From the NCBI RefSeq assembly GCF_029603165.1, contig NZ_JAQSVC010000003.1, positions 372,001 to 436,000 of the forward strand: a stretch of 64,000 nucleotides of DNA, read 5' to 3'. The DNA is from Galbibacter pacificus (GTDB lineage Bacteria; Bacteroidota; Bacteroidia; Flavobacteriales; Flavobacteriaceae). Numbering within the stretch: position 1 is the stretch's first letter; the number at the start of each line of letters is the position of its first letter. The notes under the pieces were generated by a model, which did no database searches, had not been told where the DNA came from, and saw nothing but the letters and a program-made list of their open reading frames with translations. Made by a program: the position numbers and the translations under genes. Shown here in pieces: positions 54,548-63,611 of this stretch.

Positions 54548-56185
54548 TTACTCAGAAATTCTGAACCAATCAAAATCTGCATAGCCTCCGCGTTTTGCCT
54601 TTTGTGTACTTATGCTAAAAAGGCCCACTTTAGCACCAATCCACTTACCGGGTTGTGCTTTAAAAGGTTTCCCTATTTGTTTAAATTTTTTACCACTTTC
54701 GCTATAACTGAATCGGCAGGTGGCATCTGGAGTCCTTACAGTAACCTTAAAATATATTTGATTGCTTTTGATGCGCGCTTTAGTAATTATTTTTTCGTCG
54801 TTTCCATTGATGGCCTCCAAAGCTTCGGTTTGTGCAATAAAAAACCCATCTTTATCCGAAGCAATTGTTAGCGTTGCATAATCCATTCCCATGATGATGA
54901 GCCCTGAACTTTTACCAGATATGGCTTCCTCCGGGAAAAGCTTCACCTTTGTTGTCGCAGAAAAGTTATTTGCAGGAAATTTTTGAAGCAAGAGATTGGG
55001 AACCATCCAAAGGTTTCTGCTCCCTTCGGGTACTTTCCTGCAGAACAGCCGTAAATAATCGGTGTTTCGAAGTTGTACGCTCCATAATACATTTGGATTG
55101 GCCTGCCATTGCCATTGAAGGCCTAGTTTATCTGTGCTAAATTCATCGGTTTCAATAGGAGAGACCATTGGATATGTTTCTCCAACAATTGGCTTTTTAT
55201 GTTTAGTTACCGGTTCGCCAACACCATTTCCATCGTAATCTTCGCCCATTACCGGCCAGTTGTTTTTCCAACTCATGGGTTGTAAGTGCACTATTCTTCC
55301 ATAAGCGTCAACATCTTGAAAATGATAAAACCAAGAGACTCCTGCTGGCGTTTCTACCCAAGCTCCTTGATGCGGACCATTAATTTTTGTGCTTCCCTGT
55401 TCCAGCACCACTTTTTCTTCATAAGGTCCAAAAATGTCTTTTGACCTTAAAACAAGTTGCCATCCCGTGGCTACGCCCCCAGCGGGCGCAAAAATGTAGT
55501 AATACCCGTTTCGTTTGTAAAATTTAGCGCCTTCAACCGTTGGGTTTGCGTCGTGGCCATCGAAAACGTGCTTTCCTTTATCCAGTATTTTGGTTCCTTC
55601 GGAGTTCATTTCATGCACGGTCAACAAACTTTTTACTCCGGCACGGCTACCTGCCCAGGCATGTACCAAATAGGCTTTCCCATTGTCGTCCCAAAGCGGA
55701 CTGGGGTCAATGGCTCCTTTGGCCTCCATTACCAAGACGGGCTCATCCCATTTACCAAACGGGTCTTTGGTTTTTACCATGTAAATTCCGAAATCAGGAT
55801 CGCCCCAATAAATATAAATTTCATTGTTATGATAACGGATGCTCGGTGCCCAAACGCCGTTTCCATGTTGGGGAATTTTAAAATGATCAACAGGAATTTG
55901 CTCCCGAAGTGCGTAATTAATAAGTTCCCAATTTACCATGTCTTTTGAATGAAGTACGGGAAGTCCCGGGGCACAGTTAAAACTGGAAGCCGTCATGTAA
56001 TAATCATTGCCCACACGCACCACGTCCGGATCTGAATAATCGGCATGTAAAATAGGGTTTTTGTAGGTTCCATCACCTTGATCGGCTACCCAGACATCGG
56101 ATTTGTACAAATCAGTATTCTGTGCATAAGACCCTTGAAATACAACGCCCGTTAGAAAAAGTGTTTTTAAAATCTTGCCAAGCAT
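54548..56185 (-). CDS. Glycoside hydrolase family 43
   Basis: Exported glycosidase of 545 residues with a signal peptide (ending near SYAQN). A five-bladed propeller (about 35-320) has the catalytic base Asp in LHADYSDPDVVRVGNDYYMTAS, the pKa-modulating Asp in GAIDPSPLWDDNGKAYLVHAW and the acid Glu in TKINGPHQGAWVETPAGVSWFYH-type segments (EGAKFYKRNGYYY, about 217). A C-terminal beta-sandwich (about 340-545, beta-xylosidase C2-like) completes the GH43 subfamily-12-like form. Likely substrates are arabinose- or xylose-containing side chains. The gene follows the GH28 gene by 14 bases. Confidence 0.85.
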   Translation of the reverse strand: MLGKILKTLFLTGVVFQGSYAQNTDLYKSDVWVADQGDGTYKNPILHADYSDPDVVRVGNDYYMTASSFNCAPGLPVLHSKDMVNWELINYALREQIPVDHFKIPQHGNGVWAPSIRYHNNEIYIYWGDPDFGIYMVKTKDPFGKWDEPVLVMEAKGAIDPSPLWDDNGKAYLVHAWAGSRAGVKSLLTVHEMNSEGTKILDKGKHVFDGHDANPTVEGAKFYKRNGYYYIFAPAGGVATGWQLVLRSKDIFGPYEEKVVLEQGSTKINGPHQGAWVETPAGVSWFYHFQDVDAYGRIVHLQPMSWKNNWPVMGEDYDGNGVGEPVTKHKKPIVGETYPMVSPIETDEFSTDKLGLQWQWQANPNVLWSVQLRNTDYLRLFCRKVPEGSRNLWMVPNLLLQKFPANNFSATTKVKLFPEEAISGKSSGLIIMGMDYATLTIASDKDGFFIAQTEALEAINGNDEKIITKARIKSNQIYFKVTVRTPDATCRFSYSESGKKFKQIGKPFKAQPGKWIGAKVGLFSISTQKAKRGGYADFDWFRISE

Positions 56186-56199
56186 TTTTTTGAATGTTT

Positions 56200-57597
56200 T
56201 CAGTATTTCGCTCCGTTGATGGTTGTATTTGTAAACTGAATAGGCTCTGCATGTTCCACAAGCATTGGCATTTTTGCCTTTTTGATGGTAACGTTTTTAA
56301 AAGTGATGTTTTTTACGGGGTTTGCTTTGCGCCCACGTATTAAAATTCCATATTTTCCTCCGTTATCAACCTTGACATCTTCTATATGTATATTTTTAAT
56401 GCTCGGCATGTAATTACCTTCTTGGTTGGCATAAATTCCATAATGGGTATTTATTTTTAAAAATGCTTCTTTTACCTGTCCAACTTCAATATTCTTTACA
56501 AAAACATTCTCCACAAACCCACCACGAAGCGTGTTGGTTTTAATACGGATGGCACGTTCCAGGTTCGGACTGTCCATTTTACAGTTTCTTACATACACAT
56601 TGCGTACCCCGGCAGAAATTTCGCTTCCCATTACAACTCCTCCGTGACCGTCTTTCATTTCGCAATTTTCAACTACAATATTTTCGCTTGGGATATTTAC
56701 CCGCCTTCCATCATCGTTTCTTCCCGATTTTATGGCGATACAATCATCGCCCGTATCAAACAAACAATTTTTTATGTATACATTCTTGCTGTATTCGGGA
56801 TCGCAACCATCGTTGTTGGGTCCATGACTGCTTACGGTAACGCCATCAACAGTAATGTTTGTTGATTTTATGGGGTGCATTACCCAAAAAGGTGCATTGG
56901 TAAAGGTTACGCCTTGTACCAAAATGTTTTCGCATTCAAAGGGTTCAAAAAATGTAGGGCGCAAATGATGCCCTTCGCCAAAAACACGTTCTGCAACCGG
57001 GGTTCCGGCTTCATTCATTTTGCGTAAAGTTGGCAAATTAATGGAATCCTTTTGTTGAGGCGCTCCTTCTTTATGTCCGTAACGCTCAGCTCCACACCAA
57101 GGCCACCAATTTTTTTTACCTGCTTGCCCGTTAAAAACCCCTTTTCCGGTCACGGCAATATTTTTTTGTTTGTAAGCATAGATAAGCGGGGAATAGTTCA
57201 TGAGTTCCACCCCTTCATAAGAAGTGTGTACCACCGGTAAATATGCCTTTTTATCTTTGGTGAAAAGCACCTCGGCCCCTTCTTCCAAATGTAAATTTAT
57301 ATTGCTTTTTAGGTGAATCGGTCCCGTAAGGTATTTTCCTTTGGGAATAATTACCTTTCCGCCACCGGTATTGGTGCATGCCTTGATAGCTTCTTTTATG
57401 GCATTGGTATTATCGGTTTTCCCATCGTTTACGGCACCAAAATCTTTAATGTTGAAAGTTTTATCGGGAAATTCAGGAACAATAATCCCTTCAATAATTT
57501 TAGCAACAGGGTCTTCTTGGACAATTTCTTTTTTTGATTCTTCTTTACATGAAAAAATCAACAATGTAGTTATAAGGCTTAATAGAAGCTTTTTCAT
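56200..57597 (-). CDS. Glycoside hydrolase family 28 (polygalacturonase-like) lipoprotein
   Basis: Surface lipoprotein of 465 residues with lipobox LLIFSCKE. The right-handed beta-helix begins with FNIKDFGAVNDGKTDNTNAIKEAI. The active site shows NNDGCDPEYSKN, CLFDTGDDCIAIKSGRN and GHGGVVMGSE, which carry the Asp triad and the His of pectin-cleaving GH28 enzymes. It probably hydrolyses polygalacturonan or rhamnogalacturonan. It is the first gene of the GH28-GH43-GH3 set, read in one direction with gaps of 14 and 41 bases. No SusC/SusD pair or regulator is next to it. Confidence 0.9.
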   Translation of the reverse strand: MKKLLLSLITTLLIFSCKEESKKEIVQEDPVAKIIEGIIVPEFPDKTFNIKDFGAVNDGKTDNTNAIKEAIKACTNTGGGKVIIPKGKYLTGPIHLKSNINLHLEEGAEVLFTKDKKAYLPVVHTSYEGVELMNYSPLIYAYKQKNIAVTGKGVFNGQAGKKNWWPWCGAERYGHKEGAPQQKDSINLPTLRKMNEAGTPVAERVFGEGHHLRPTFFEPFECENILVQGVTFTNAPFWVMHPIKSTNITVDGVTVSSHGPNNDGCDPEYSKNVYIKNCLFDTGDDCIAIKSGRNDDGRRVNIPSENIVVENCEMKDGHGGVVMGSEISAGVRNVYVRNCKMDSPNLERAIRIKTNTLRGGFVENVFVKNIEVGQVKEAFLKINTHYGIYANQEGNYMPSIKNIHIEDVKVDNGGKYGILIRGRKANPVKNITFKNVTIKKAKMPMLVEHAEPIQFTNTTINGAKY

Positions 57598-57826
57598 TTT
57601 GGCTGTTTTATGGTGTGTTTAATGCAATCGATTACACAAATATATTCACTTGGAGCATATTTACAAATTTTAGGGTTGCTTTTTTATGGTTTCATAAAAT
57701 AAAAGAAGGGAAATCCATAAAATCTCATTCTTGAGTAGCAAGCCTGTGGGTTTTAATAAAGTTTGCTTCAAAAATTATAATAAGGAGCATCCATTTAAAA
57801 ACGCATTTTTCCTATATAATTCTCAT
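57598..57826. other. Intergenic region between divergent GH28 and queD genes
   Basis: About 230 AT-rich bases. I see no gene or clear repeat. The queD -7 element TATCTTTG is at 57827-57834, at the right edge. Confidence 0.5.
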
Positions 57827-57851
57827 TATCTTTGTAAAAATTTTCCTGGAG

Positions 57852-58316
57852 ATGAGTACAATAAGAATTACCAAACAGTTCAGTTTTGAAACCGGCCATG
57901 CCCTTTATGGTTACGACGGAAAATGCAGGAATGTGCATGGGCATAGTTACAAATTGTCTGTAACCGTAATTGGAACACCCATTACCGACACTTCGCACGT
58001 AAAATTGGGGATGGTAATCGATTTTGGTGATTTAAAAAAAATCGTGAAAGAAGATATTGTCGATGTTTTTGATCATGCCACGGTTTTTAACAAAAACACA
58101 CCGCATGTAGAATTGGCCAAAGAATTATCTGGGCGGGGGCACAACGTTATTTTAGTGGATTATCAACCCACCAGTGAAAACATGGTGATTGATTTTGCAA
58201 AAAAAATTCAAAAAAAACTTCCCCAACATATCAAATTACATTCGCTAAAATTGCAGGAAACTGAAACCTCTTTTGCCGAATGGTATGCCAGCGACAATGA
58301 ACATGAACCCATTTAA
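57852..58316 (+). CDS. queD: 6-carboxy-5,6,7,8-tetrahydropterin synthase
   Basis: Cytoplasmic zinc enzyme of 154 residues in the queuosine/deazapurine pathway, converting dihydroneopterin triphosphate. Zinc ligands are His in FETGHALYG and the two His in RNVHGHSYKLSV. The catalytic Cys is in GKCRN. Later VIDFGDLKK and FDHATVFNKN and the ETETSFAEW segment are all family hallmarks. A TATCTTTG -7 element lies at 57827-57834, giving a short leader. No queC or queE is nearby. Confidence 0.92.
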   Translation: MSTIRITKQFSFETGHALYGYDGKCRNVHGHSYKLSVTVIGTPITDTSHVKLGMVIDFGDLKKIVKEDIVDVFDHATVFNKNTPHVELAKELSGRGHNVILVDYQPTSENMVIDFAKKIQKKLPQHIKLHSLKLQETETSFAEWYASDNEHEPI

Positions 58317-58389
58317 GTTTTTTCAACCTCCCCGATGATCATCGTTCTGAAAACTATTTATTTTATCTTTACACCTTTAAACAAAATTG

Positions 58390-59154
58390 ATGAACATTCC
58401 CGAGGGTAAAAAAATATATTTTGCTTCCGACAATCATTTAGGGGCACCAGACCATAAAGAAAGTTTGGTTCGTGAAAAAAAATTTGTGGCGTGGCTCGAC
58501 CATGTAAAAGAAGATGCAGCCGCCATTTTTTTATTAGGGGATTTGTTCGACTTCTGGTTTGAATACAAAAGCGTTGTTCCCAAAGGGTTTACAAGAACCT
58601 TGGGGAAACTGGCAGAAATTACCGATGCCGGTATTCCGGTTTATTATTTTGTAGGAAATCACGATTTGTGGATGAACGGTTATTTTGAAGAAGAACTCCA
58701 TATCCCCGTATACCATAAACCACAAGAATATACCTTTAACAACAAAACCTTTCTTATCGGCCACGGAGATGGCCTGGGGCCGGGAGATAAAGGTTACAAA
58801 CGGATGAAAAAAGTATTTACCAATCCTGTGGCAAAATGGTTTTTTAGGTGGCTCCATCCTGATTTGGGAGTAAAACTAGCACAATATCTGTCGGTAAAAA
58901 ACAAATTGATTTCCGGCGATGAAGATATTAAGTTTTTAGGGGAAGAAAATGAATGGCTTGTACAATACTGCAAGCGAAAGCTTGAAAATAGACACCGCAA
59001 TTATTTTGTTTTTGGGCACAGGCACCTTCCTTTGGAAATAACTTTAGCAAACAATAGCAAATATTTTAATTTAGGTGATTGGATTTCTTATTACACCTAT
59101 GCCGTTTTTGATGGAAATGAGATGCAACTTTTAAAATATGAAGACGTACAATAA
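58390..59154 (+). CDS. lpxH: UDP-2,3-diacylglucosamine diphosphatase LpxH
   Basis: Peripheral membrane metallophosphatase of 254 residues that forms lipid X in lipid A synthesis. The calcineurin-like motifs are in order: FASDNHLG (Asp and His), FLLGDLFDFWFEY, FVGNHD, IGHGDG and FGHRHLP. The first motif reads SDNHLG where proteobacterial enzymes have SDLHLS, normal in Bacteroidota. I start at ATG 58390; a TTG precedes it by one codon. The end overlaps the next hydrolase gene by 17 bases. Confidence 0.9.
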   Translation: MNIPEGKKIYFASDNHLGAPDHKESLVREKKFVAWLDHVKEDAAAIFLLGDLFDFWFEYKSVVPKGFTRTLGKLAEITDAGIPVYYFVGNHDLWMNGYFEEELHIPVYHKPQEYTFNNKTFLIGHGDGLGPGDKGYKRMKKVFTNPVAKWFFRWLHPDLGVKLAQYLSVKNKLISGDEDIKFLGEENEWLVQYCKRKLENRHRNYFVFGHRHLPLEITLANNSKYFNLGDWISYYTYAVFDGNEMQLLKYEDVQ

Positions 59155-60013
59155 AAAGCGCTTTTATAAAAAGAAATGGTTCCTTTTCTTTTTGGTGCTC
59201 TGCATTATATGTGTTTTTCTTCAATTTTTCCTTCAATTTAGAACTTCAGACAAACAAACGCTTAAAATTTTTAAAAAGGCCCATGTGCCCGTTTCCATAA
59301 AATATTTTAACGTCAAGGCCACAAATTGCTCCATACGGGCCATAGAAACTTCAGAAAAGAAAAAAAACACGGTATTATTTGTACATGGCGCCCCGGGGTC
59401 GGCCGATGCTTTTTATAATTACCTAAAAGACCCGACACTTCTTAAAAATGCAGAAATAGTAACTTTCGACCGTCCGGGTTATGGGTATTCCGATTTTGGG
59501 AAGGCGCATCCATCAATAATAAAACAGGCCATGGCCGTTAGCGAACTTATTGATTCCCTGCATTTAAAAAATGTAATTTTGGTCGGGCATTCTTATGGTG
59601 CTCCTGTTGCAGCTTATGCTACTTTAAAAAACAAAGACATAAAAGGACTGGTTATGCTTTCCCCGGCAATAGCCCCCGATAAAGAAATCTATTTTTGGAT
59701 AGGCAATCTGGCCAGGTGGCGGGCTACAAGATGGTTGGTCCCGCCCGCTTTTGTAGTCTCTGCTGATGAAAAATATACACATGAGGCAGCACTACGGTTA
59801 ATAGAACCGCAATGGAAAAACCTACAAGTACCAACGGTAATTATACACGGTAAAAAAGATATGTTGGCCTCTTATGAAAATATGACATATGCCAAAGAGC
59901 AATTTAAAAATGCCCCTGTAAGAACCATTTCCCTTCCGGAAGAAAATCACTTTATCCCATGGACGAAGCAACAGCTAATTGTCAGGGAAATAGATTCGCT
60001 AATCCATCTTTAA
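59138..60013 (+). CDS. Membrane-anchored alpha/beta hydrolase
   Basis: A 291-residue hydrolase with a single N-terminal helix (WFLFFLVLCIICVFLQFFLQF), so the catalytic domain faces the periplasm or is membrane bound. VLFVHGAPGSADAF gives the oxyanion loop, GHSYGAP the nucleophile Ser (about 152), IIHGKKDML the Asp strand and EENHFIPW the catalytic His. The fold resembles proline iminopeptidase and lactonase-like hydrolases. It overlaps lpxH by 17 bases; a role in lipid or envelope metabolism is possible but unproven. Confidence 0.8.
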   Translation: MKTYNKKRFYKKKWFLFFLVLCIICVFLQFFLQFRTSDKQTLKIFKKAHVPVSIKYFNVKATNCSIRAIETSEKKKNTVLFVHGAPGSADAFYNYLKDPTLLKNAEIVTFDRPGYGYSDFGKAHPSIIKQAMAVSELIDSLHLKNVILVGHSYGAPVAAYATLKNKDIKGLVMLSPAIAPDKEIYFWIGNLARWRATRWLVPPAFVVSADEKYTHEAALRLIEPQWKNLQVPTVIIHGKKDMLASYENMTYAKEQFKNAPVRTISLPEENHFIPWTKQQLIVREIDSLIHL

Positions 60014-60082
60014 TTATAGAATAATTAAGATATTTTTCTCCATAAAATGATTTTTATACATTTGAAAAAATCATAAGAAGCT

Positions 60083-61144
60083 ATGCGATTCTCATTTGTA
60101 CTGTTATTTTTAACTTTTTCCGTAAGTTTATTTTCTCAAAATAGTAATGACAGTATTGTCCGTGTGGGTTATGGAGGATCTGAACCGTTTGTATACTCGG
60201 ATGATTCGCCAACGGGAATTATTGTCGATCTATGGCGTGAATTAGCATTTAACGAGAACCTGAAGTATAAACTATACCCATATAAAAACATTGATTCTGG
60301 CTTGAATGCCGTAAAAAACAATGCTGTCGATGTTTTTATTGGCCCAACTACCATCAATGCCGAGCGTGCAGAGCAGGTTACCTTCTCTCAACCGTATTTT
60401 GATACAGAAATGGCCATTTTGGCCCCCGTTCTGGATTTAACCCTCTGGGAGCGTATCCAGCCCTTTTTTAGTAAAACTTTTTTATTCGCCGTGCTAGGAT
60501 TGCTGTTTGTACTTACAATTGTCGGGGTGCTCTTTTGGTTTGCCGAAGGGAAATATATGGCCGAAGAATATGGAAAAAGCATCGTTAAGGGAATAGGAAA
60601 CGGTATTTGGCTGGCTATTGTAACCATGACCACCGTTGGTTATGGCGATTATGCCCCTAAAACGGTATTAGGGAGGTTTATAATAGGAAGTTGGATGATT
60701 ATATCGTTGATTATGGCCACCTCCTTTGTGGCCGGAATTGCAACCACGCTTTCCATTACTTCCAAGGAAGGAAAGACAATTTCCTCGCTTACCCATTTGG
60801 AAAATAAAAAGGTTGCCGTACCATCCAATCCAAAGTTAATAGACAACATACATATTGTTGGGGGCGAAACCATTGTGGTTAATAACGTTCAAGAAGGGTA
60901 CGATAAACTAATGGATGGAAATGTCGATGCTTTGGTCTATGACGTTGTTCCGCTTGAACATATTTTTGACAAAGGTGATAAAGAAGAATTCCTGCTAAGC
61001 AAAAAAGAAATTTTACCCCAACATTACGGGCTGGCCTTTCCCGAAGCCAATGTCCTAAAAAAACAAATCGATATTGAAATTTTAAGGCTTAAAGAAAGTG
61101 GGGAAATCAAAAAAATCATAAAAGAATGGATCAATAAGGATTAA
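60083..61144 (+). CDS. GluR0-like ligand-gated potassium channel
   Basis: Inner-membrane channel of 353 residues. It has a signal peptide (about 1-19), the first lobe of a periplasmic amino-acid-binding domain (about 24-115, with [16 protein letters not shown]), a helix (about 127-152), a pore loop with TVGYGD at residues 184-189 (the potassium selectivity filter), and a helix (about 200-225). The second binding lobe runs from about 235 to 350, including [13 protein letters not shown]. This is the prokaryotic ionotropic glutamate receptor layout. A TACATTTG -7 element lies at 60057-60064. The stop overlaps the stop of the convergent hydrolase/OsmC gene by 4 bases. Confidence 0.88.
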   Translation: MRFSFVLLFLTFSVSLFSQNSNDSIVRVGYGGSEPFVYSDDSPTGIIVDLWRELAFNENLKYKLYPYKNIDSGLNAVKNNAVDVFIGPTTINAERAEQVTFSQPYFDTEMAILAPVLDLTLWERIQPFFSKTFLFAVLGLLFVLTIVGVLFWFAEGKYMAEEYGKSIVKGIGNGIWLAIVTMTTVGYGDYAPKTVLGRFIIGSWMIISLIMATSFVAGIATTLSITSKEGKTISSLTHLENKKVAVPSNPKLIDNIHIVGGETIVVNNVQEGYDKLMDGNVDALVYDVVPLEHIFDKGDKEEFLLSKKEILPQHYGLAFPEANVLKKQIDIEILRLKESGEIKKIIKEWINKD

Positions 61145-62358
61145 ACCATATCAGTTTCTATTACAATGTCGTTCAGCAATGTTTTGTGCACGGGGCATTT
61201 TGAAGAGATCTCCTTTAACCTGGCTTTTTGGGTTTCGTCCAGGTTTCCAATGAGTTTTATTTTTTTTGAAAGATGATCCATTCTGCCCGACCTGTCTCCT
61301 TTTATCATTAAATCCTCGCTGTGCTTCTTGGCATATGTTATGTATACAAAAACTTCCTGGAGGTCCCATTTTTTTCTTTCGGCATATAGTTTTAAGGTCA
61401 TGGCCGTACACGAGGCCAAGGCCGCACTTAAAAAATCGTATGGGGCAGGGCCAAAATCGTCACCCCCCACACTTTTGGGCTCATCGGCCAGAAAGGCGTG
61501 GGTTCGGGTTTGCATATTGGTGGTAAAATTGTCTTCCTTTAGGTTTAAATGGGCTACCAACTGTTCTCCATTTCTATCGAGCATACTGTTCTGATGAACA
61601 TCAAAATACCGTTGTACCCAACAACCAATTACATTTCCGGCATATTCGCTGTCCCTTTTATCCGTTAACAAATGGTCGGCACCGTCTAAACTCACAAAAC
61701 TTTTAGGGTGCATGGCGCTCATATATATTTCTTCGGCATTAGCTACCCCCACAACCTTATCGAAAGGGGCGTGCATTATTAACAATGGCCTTCGAAGCGA
61801 TTTAATGACCGCGGGAAGGTCCATGCCATCAAAACCCTTTATAAAATCCTGGTCTATTTTAAATGGCCTGCCCCCAATATTTACTTCAGCTTGTCCTTTG
61901 TCTTGAATCTCTTCAAGTTGGTGCGAAAACAGGTTTTTTGCATGCATTACGGAGGCCGGAGCACCAATGGTGGCCACAGCCTTGATATTATCCAATCGCG
62001 ATGCTGCCACGAGAACCGCAGTCCCGCCCAATGAATGCCCAATCAGCATGGAAGGCGCTTGGTAATGCCTGGTCATATAATTGTTTACCACCATAAGGTC
62101 TTCAATATTTGCAGAAAAGGAACTCTCTGTAAATGCTCCTTCGCTTTGCCCCAATCCGGTAAAATCAAAACGAACTACGCCAAACCCGTGGTTTGTCAAT
62201 GACCTGCTTACATTTTTTACAGCGGTTAAATTGCTGTTGCACGTAAAACAATGTGCAAATATGGCATAATAATTAGGCTTTTGGTTGGCCGGCAACTCCA
62301 AATAGGCGTTCAATTCGTAGCCCTTGCTATTTTTAATTCTGAATGATGGACTTTTCAT
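61141..62358 (-). CDS. Alpha/beta hydrolase-OsmC fusion protein
   Basis: Cytoplasmic bifunctional protein of 405 residues. The N-terminal alpha/beta hydrolase (about 1-255) has [11 protein letters not shown], the nucleophile elbow GHSLGGTA (Ser about 108) and [10 protein letters not shown] with the catalytic His. The C-terminal OsmC domain (about 265-405) has one redox Cys in [15 protein letters not shown] and a second in [10 protein letters not shown], the pair that reduces organic hydroperoxides. Such fusions are widespread in Bacteroidota; the role of the hydrolase half is not established. It overlaps the upstream MsrA-like gene by 26 bases. Confidence 0.9.
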   Translation of the reverse strand: MKSPSFRIKNSKGYELNAYLELPANQKPNYYAIFAHCFTCNSNLTAVKNVSRSLTNHGFGVVRFDFTGLGQSEGAFTESSFSANIEDLMVVNNYMTRHYQAPSMLIGHSLGGTAVLVAASRLDNIKAVATIGAPASVMHAKNLFSHQLEEIQDKGQAEVNIGGRPFKIDQDFIKGFDGMDLPAVIKSLRRPLLIMHAPFDKVVGVANAEEIYMSAMHPKSFVSLDGADHLLTDKRDSEYAGNVIGCWVQRYFDVHQNSMLDRNGEQLVAHLNLKEDNFTTNMQTRTHAFLADEPKSVGGDDFGPAPYDFLSAALASCTAMTLKLYAERKKWDLQEVFVYITYAKKHSEDLMIKGDRSGRMDHLSKKIKLIGNLDETQKARLKEISSKCPVHKTLLNDIVIETDMV

Positions 62359-62869
62359 TATTGTTTTTATTTACAAGGCTTTGCAACTTTTTATTTGTAA
62401 ACTGTTCATAGTTGACCAAAAGCTTTTTTAACTTTGGGTCGATGTAGGTTTTACAAAACGGTTTTTCCGGGTTGGAATAATAATAATTATAAAACATCTC
62501 TTCGGAAGGCTTAAAGGTGTTGAATAAAGAAGCTTTCGTTATTATTTTTTCTGAAGAATTATTTTGAAATGCTTCCAGCAAGACCCTTATTTTATGTTGC
62601 TGTTCAACTGAAAAAGCATAGACTGCAGAAACATACTTGTTCCTTTTACTGTGGTTAACTGTACTTTTGTGTGTTTTAAGATGAATTTCTACAAGCGCCT
62701 TTAGCGGTATTTGTTCCGGATTGAAATAAACAATTACCGTTTCATAAAATGTGCTCGGGGCTTCTTTTGAAGCTACAAACCCCTGTTCTACTTTCACCAC
62801 GCCAATCAACGATTGATAAATGGCTTCCATGCACCAATGGCAACTTCCCCCAAAAGCAATTTTTGTCAT
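62333..62869 (-). CDS. MsrA family peptide-methionine (S)-S-oxide reductase-like
   Basis: A 178-residue MsrA-like protein that would repair oxidised methionine. The active-site region reads [15 protein letters not shown] where classical MsrA has GGCFWCxE: the nucleophile Cys is kept, but Phe is replaced by His. VKVEQGFV and [23 protein letters not shown] match the family, while the Tyr region is shifted. The C-terminus contains [13 protein letters not shown]. The variant is a distinct flavobacterial subgroup. It overlaps the hydrolase-OsmC gene by 26 bases and follows a frameshifted small gene of the same oxidative-repair context. Confidence 0.8.
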   Translation of the reverse strand: MTKIAFGGSCHWCMEAIYQSLIGVVKVEQGFVASKEAPSTFYETVIVYFNPEQIPLKALVEIHLKTHKSTVNHSKRNKYVSAVYAFSVEQQHKIRVLLEAFQNNSSEKIITKASLFNTFKPSEEMFYNYYYSNPEKPFCKTYIDPKLKKLLVNYEQFTNKKLQSLVNKNNNEKSIIQN

Positions 62870-62882
62870 GGTATATGCTTTA

Positions 62883-63135
62883 TCATTTTAATTTGTAACG
62901 CTTCAAAAAATCGGTCACTTTTGCTTCAGGCATTTCACAAGGCTTAAGGCTTTCTGAAGGAGCAGTGATCTAATAATTTAATTAAACTTATAAAATTGTT
63001 GCCTCCCAATTCTTCTGCATATATTTTTATACTTTTCCCATTGTTGAAATCGGTTCGGGAAACCCCATATTTTTTATTCAAATATTCCACTTCCGAATAT
63101 CCTATTGGAATTTGTTTGATTTTATTCAATAGCAT
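62883..63135 (-). pseudogene. Frameshifted small protein gene near msrA
   Basis: The intact start reads MLLNKIKQIPIGYSEVEYLNKKYG and FNNGKSIKIYAEELGGNNFISL, then the frame moves to LLDHCSFRKP and stops. In another frame the natural ending appears: ITAPSESLKPCEMPEAK then VTDFLKRYKLK to TGA at 62885-62883, but a TAG near 62970 precedes it. An intact protein of about 80 residues would end KPCEMPE...F, as in the small flavobacterial 'peptide methionine sulfoxide reductase' proteins. So either the gene carries a frameshift plus a nonsense codon, or there is a sequence error. Confidence 0.65.
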
Positions 63136-63195
63136 CTTATCAGCTTGATGGTTAAGGTTAAACCGCTTTATTTTTTAGGTAAAAGCTTACGGAAG

Positions 63196-63594
63196 CTATT
63201 TTTCTATATCTACACCGCCCCAAACCACTGCAAATTGCTGGCAGTGAATCACAATCGATTTATAATCGGTTAAATTTATGTCTTCGGGCAATTTGTATTG
63301 CTGGCTCCCTTTATTAGATTTTAATTCTGCTATAAGCACACCGCCCTCTTTATCTATTGCTTCGCGGTTTTTAATTTCGCTCATTTTTAAAGGCGATAGG
63401 TACAATTTTAGGTTGGGCCCCGCCAGTGTATTAAAATTACTTCCAAGCCTAAAATAATGCTGTCCATTTTTTTCTGTAATAGACCAGTTTCCTTTTACGT
63501 TATATACTTTTTCTACCCATTGGTTTCCGTTTTGGGTATATGCACTGGATGCAATTAAGGTAAACAGTAAAAAAGTAAATACAGTAGTTTTCAT
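63196..63594 (-). CDS. DM13 domain protein
   Basis: An exported 132-residue protein with a signal peptide (ending near YTQN). The mature part is a single DM13 domain: FRLGSNFNTLAGPNLKLYLSPLK, then LIAELKSNKGSQQYKLPEDINLTDYKSIVIHCQQFAVVWG. The conserved Cys of the domain is in VIHCQQF. DM13 domains are proposed to be redox or electron-transfer modules, and the nearby MsrA, OsmC and SelO genes also concern oxidative stress. The domain function itself is not demonstrated. Confidence 0.8.
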   Translation of the reverse strand: MKTTVFTFLLFTLIASSAYTQNGNQWVEKVYNVKGNWSITEKNGQHYFRLGSNFNTLAGPNLKLYLSPLKMSEIKNREAIDKEGGVLIAELKSNKGSQQYKLPEDINLTDYKSIVIHCQQFAVVWGGVDIEK

Positions 63595-63611
63595 CGGTTT
63601 GCTTTTTTGGG

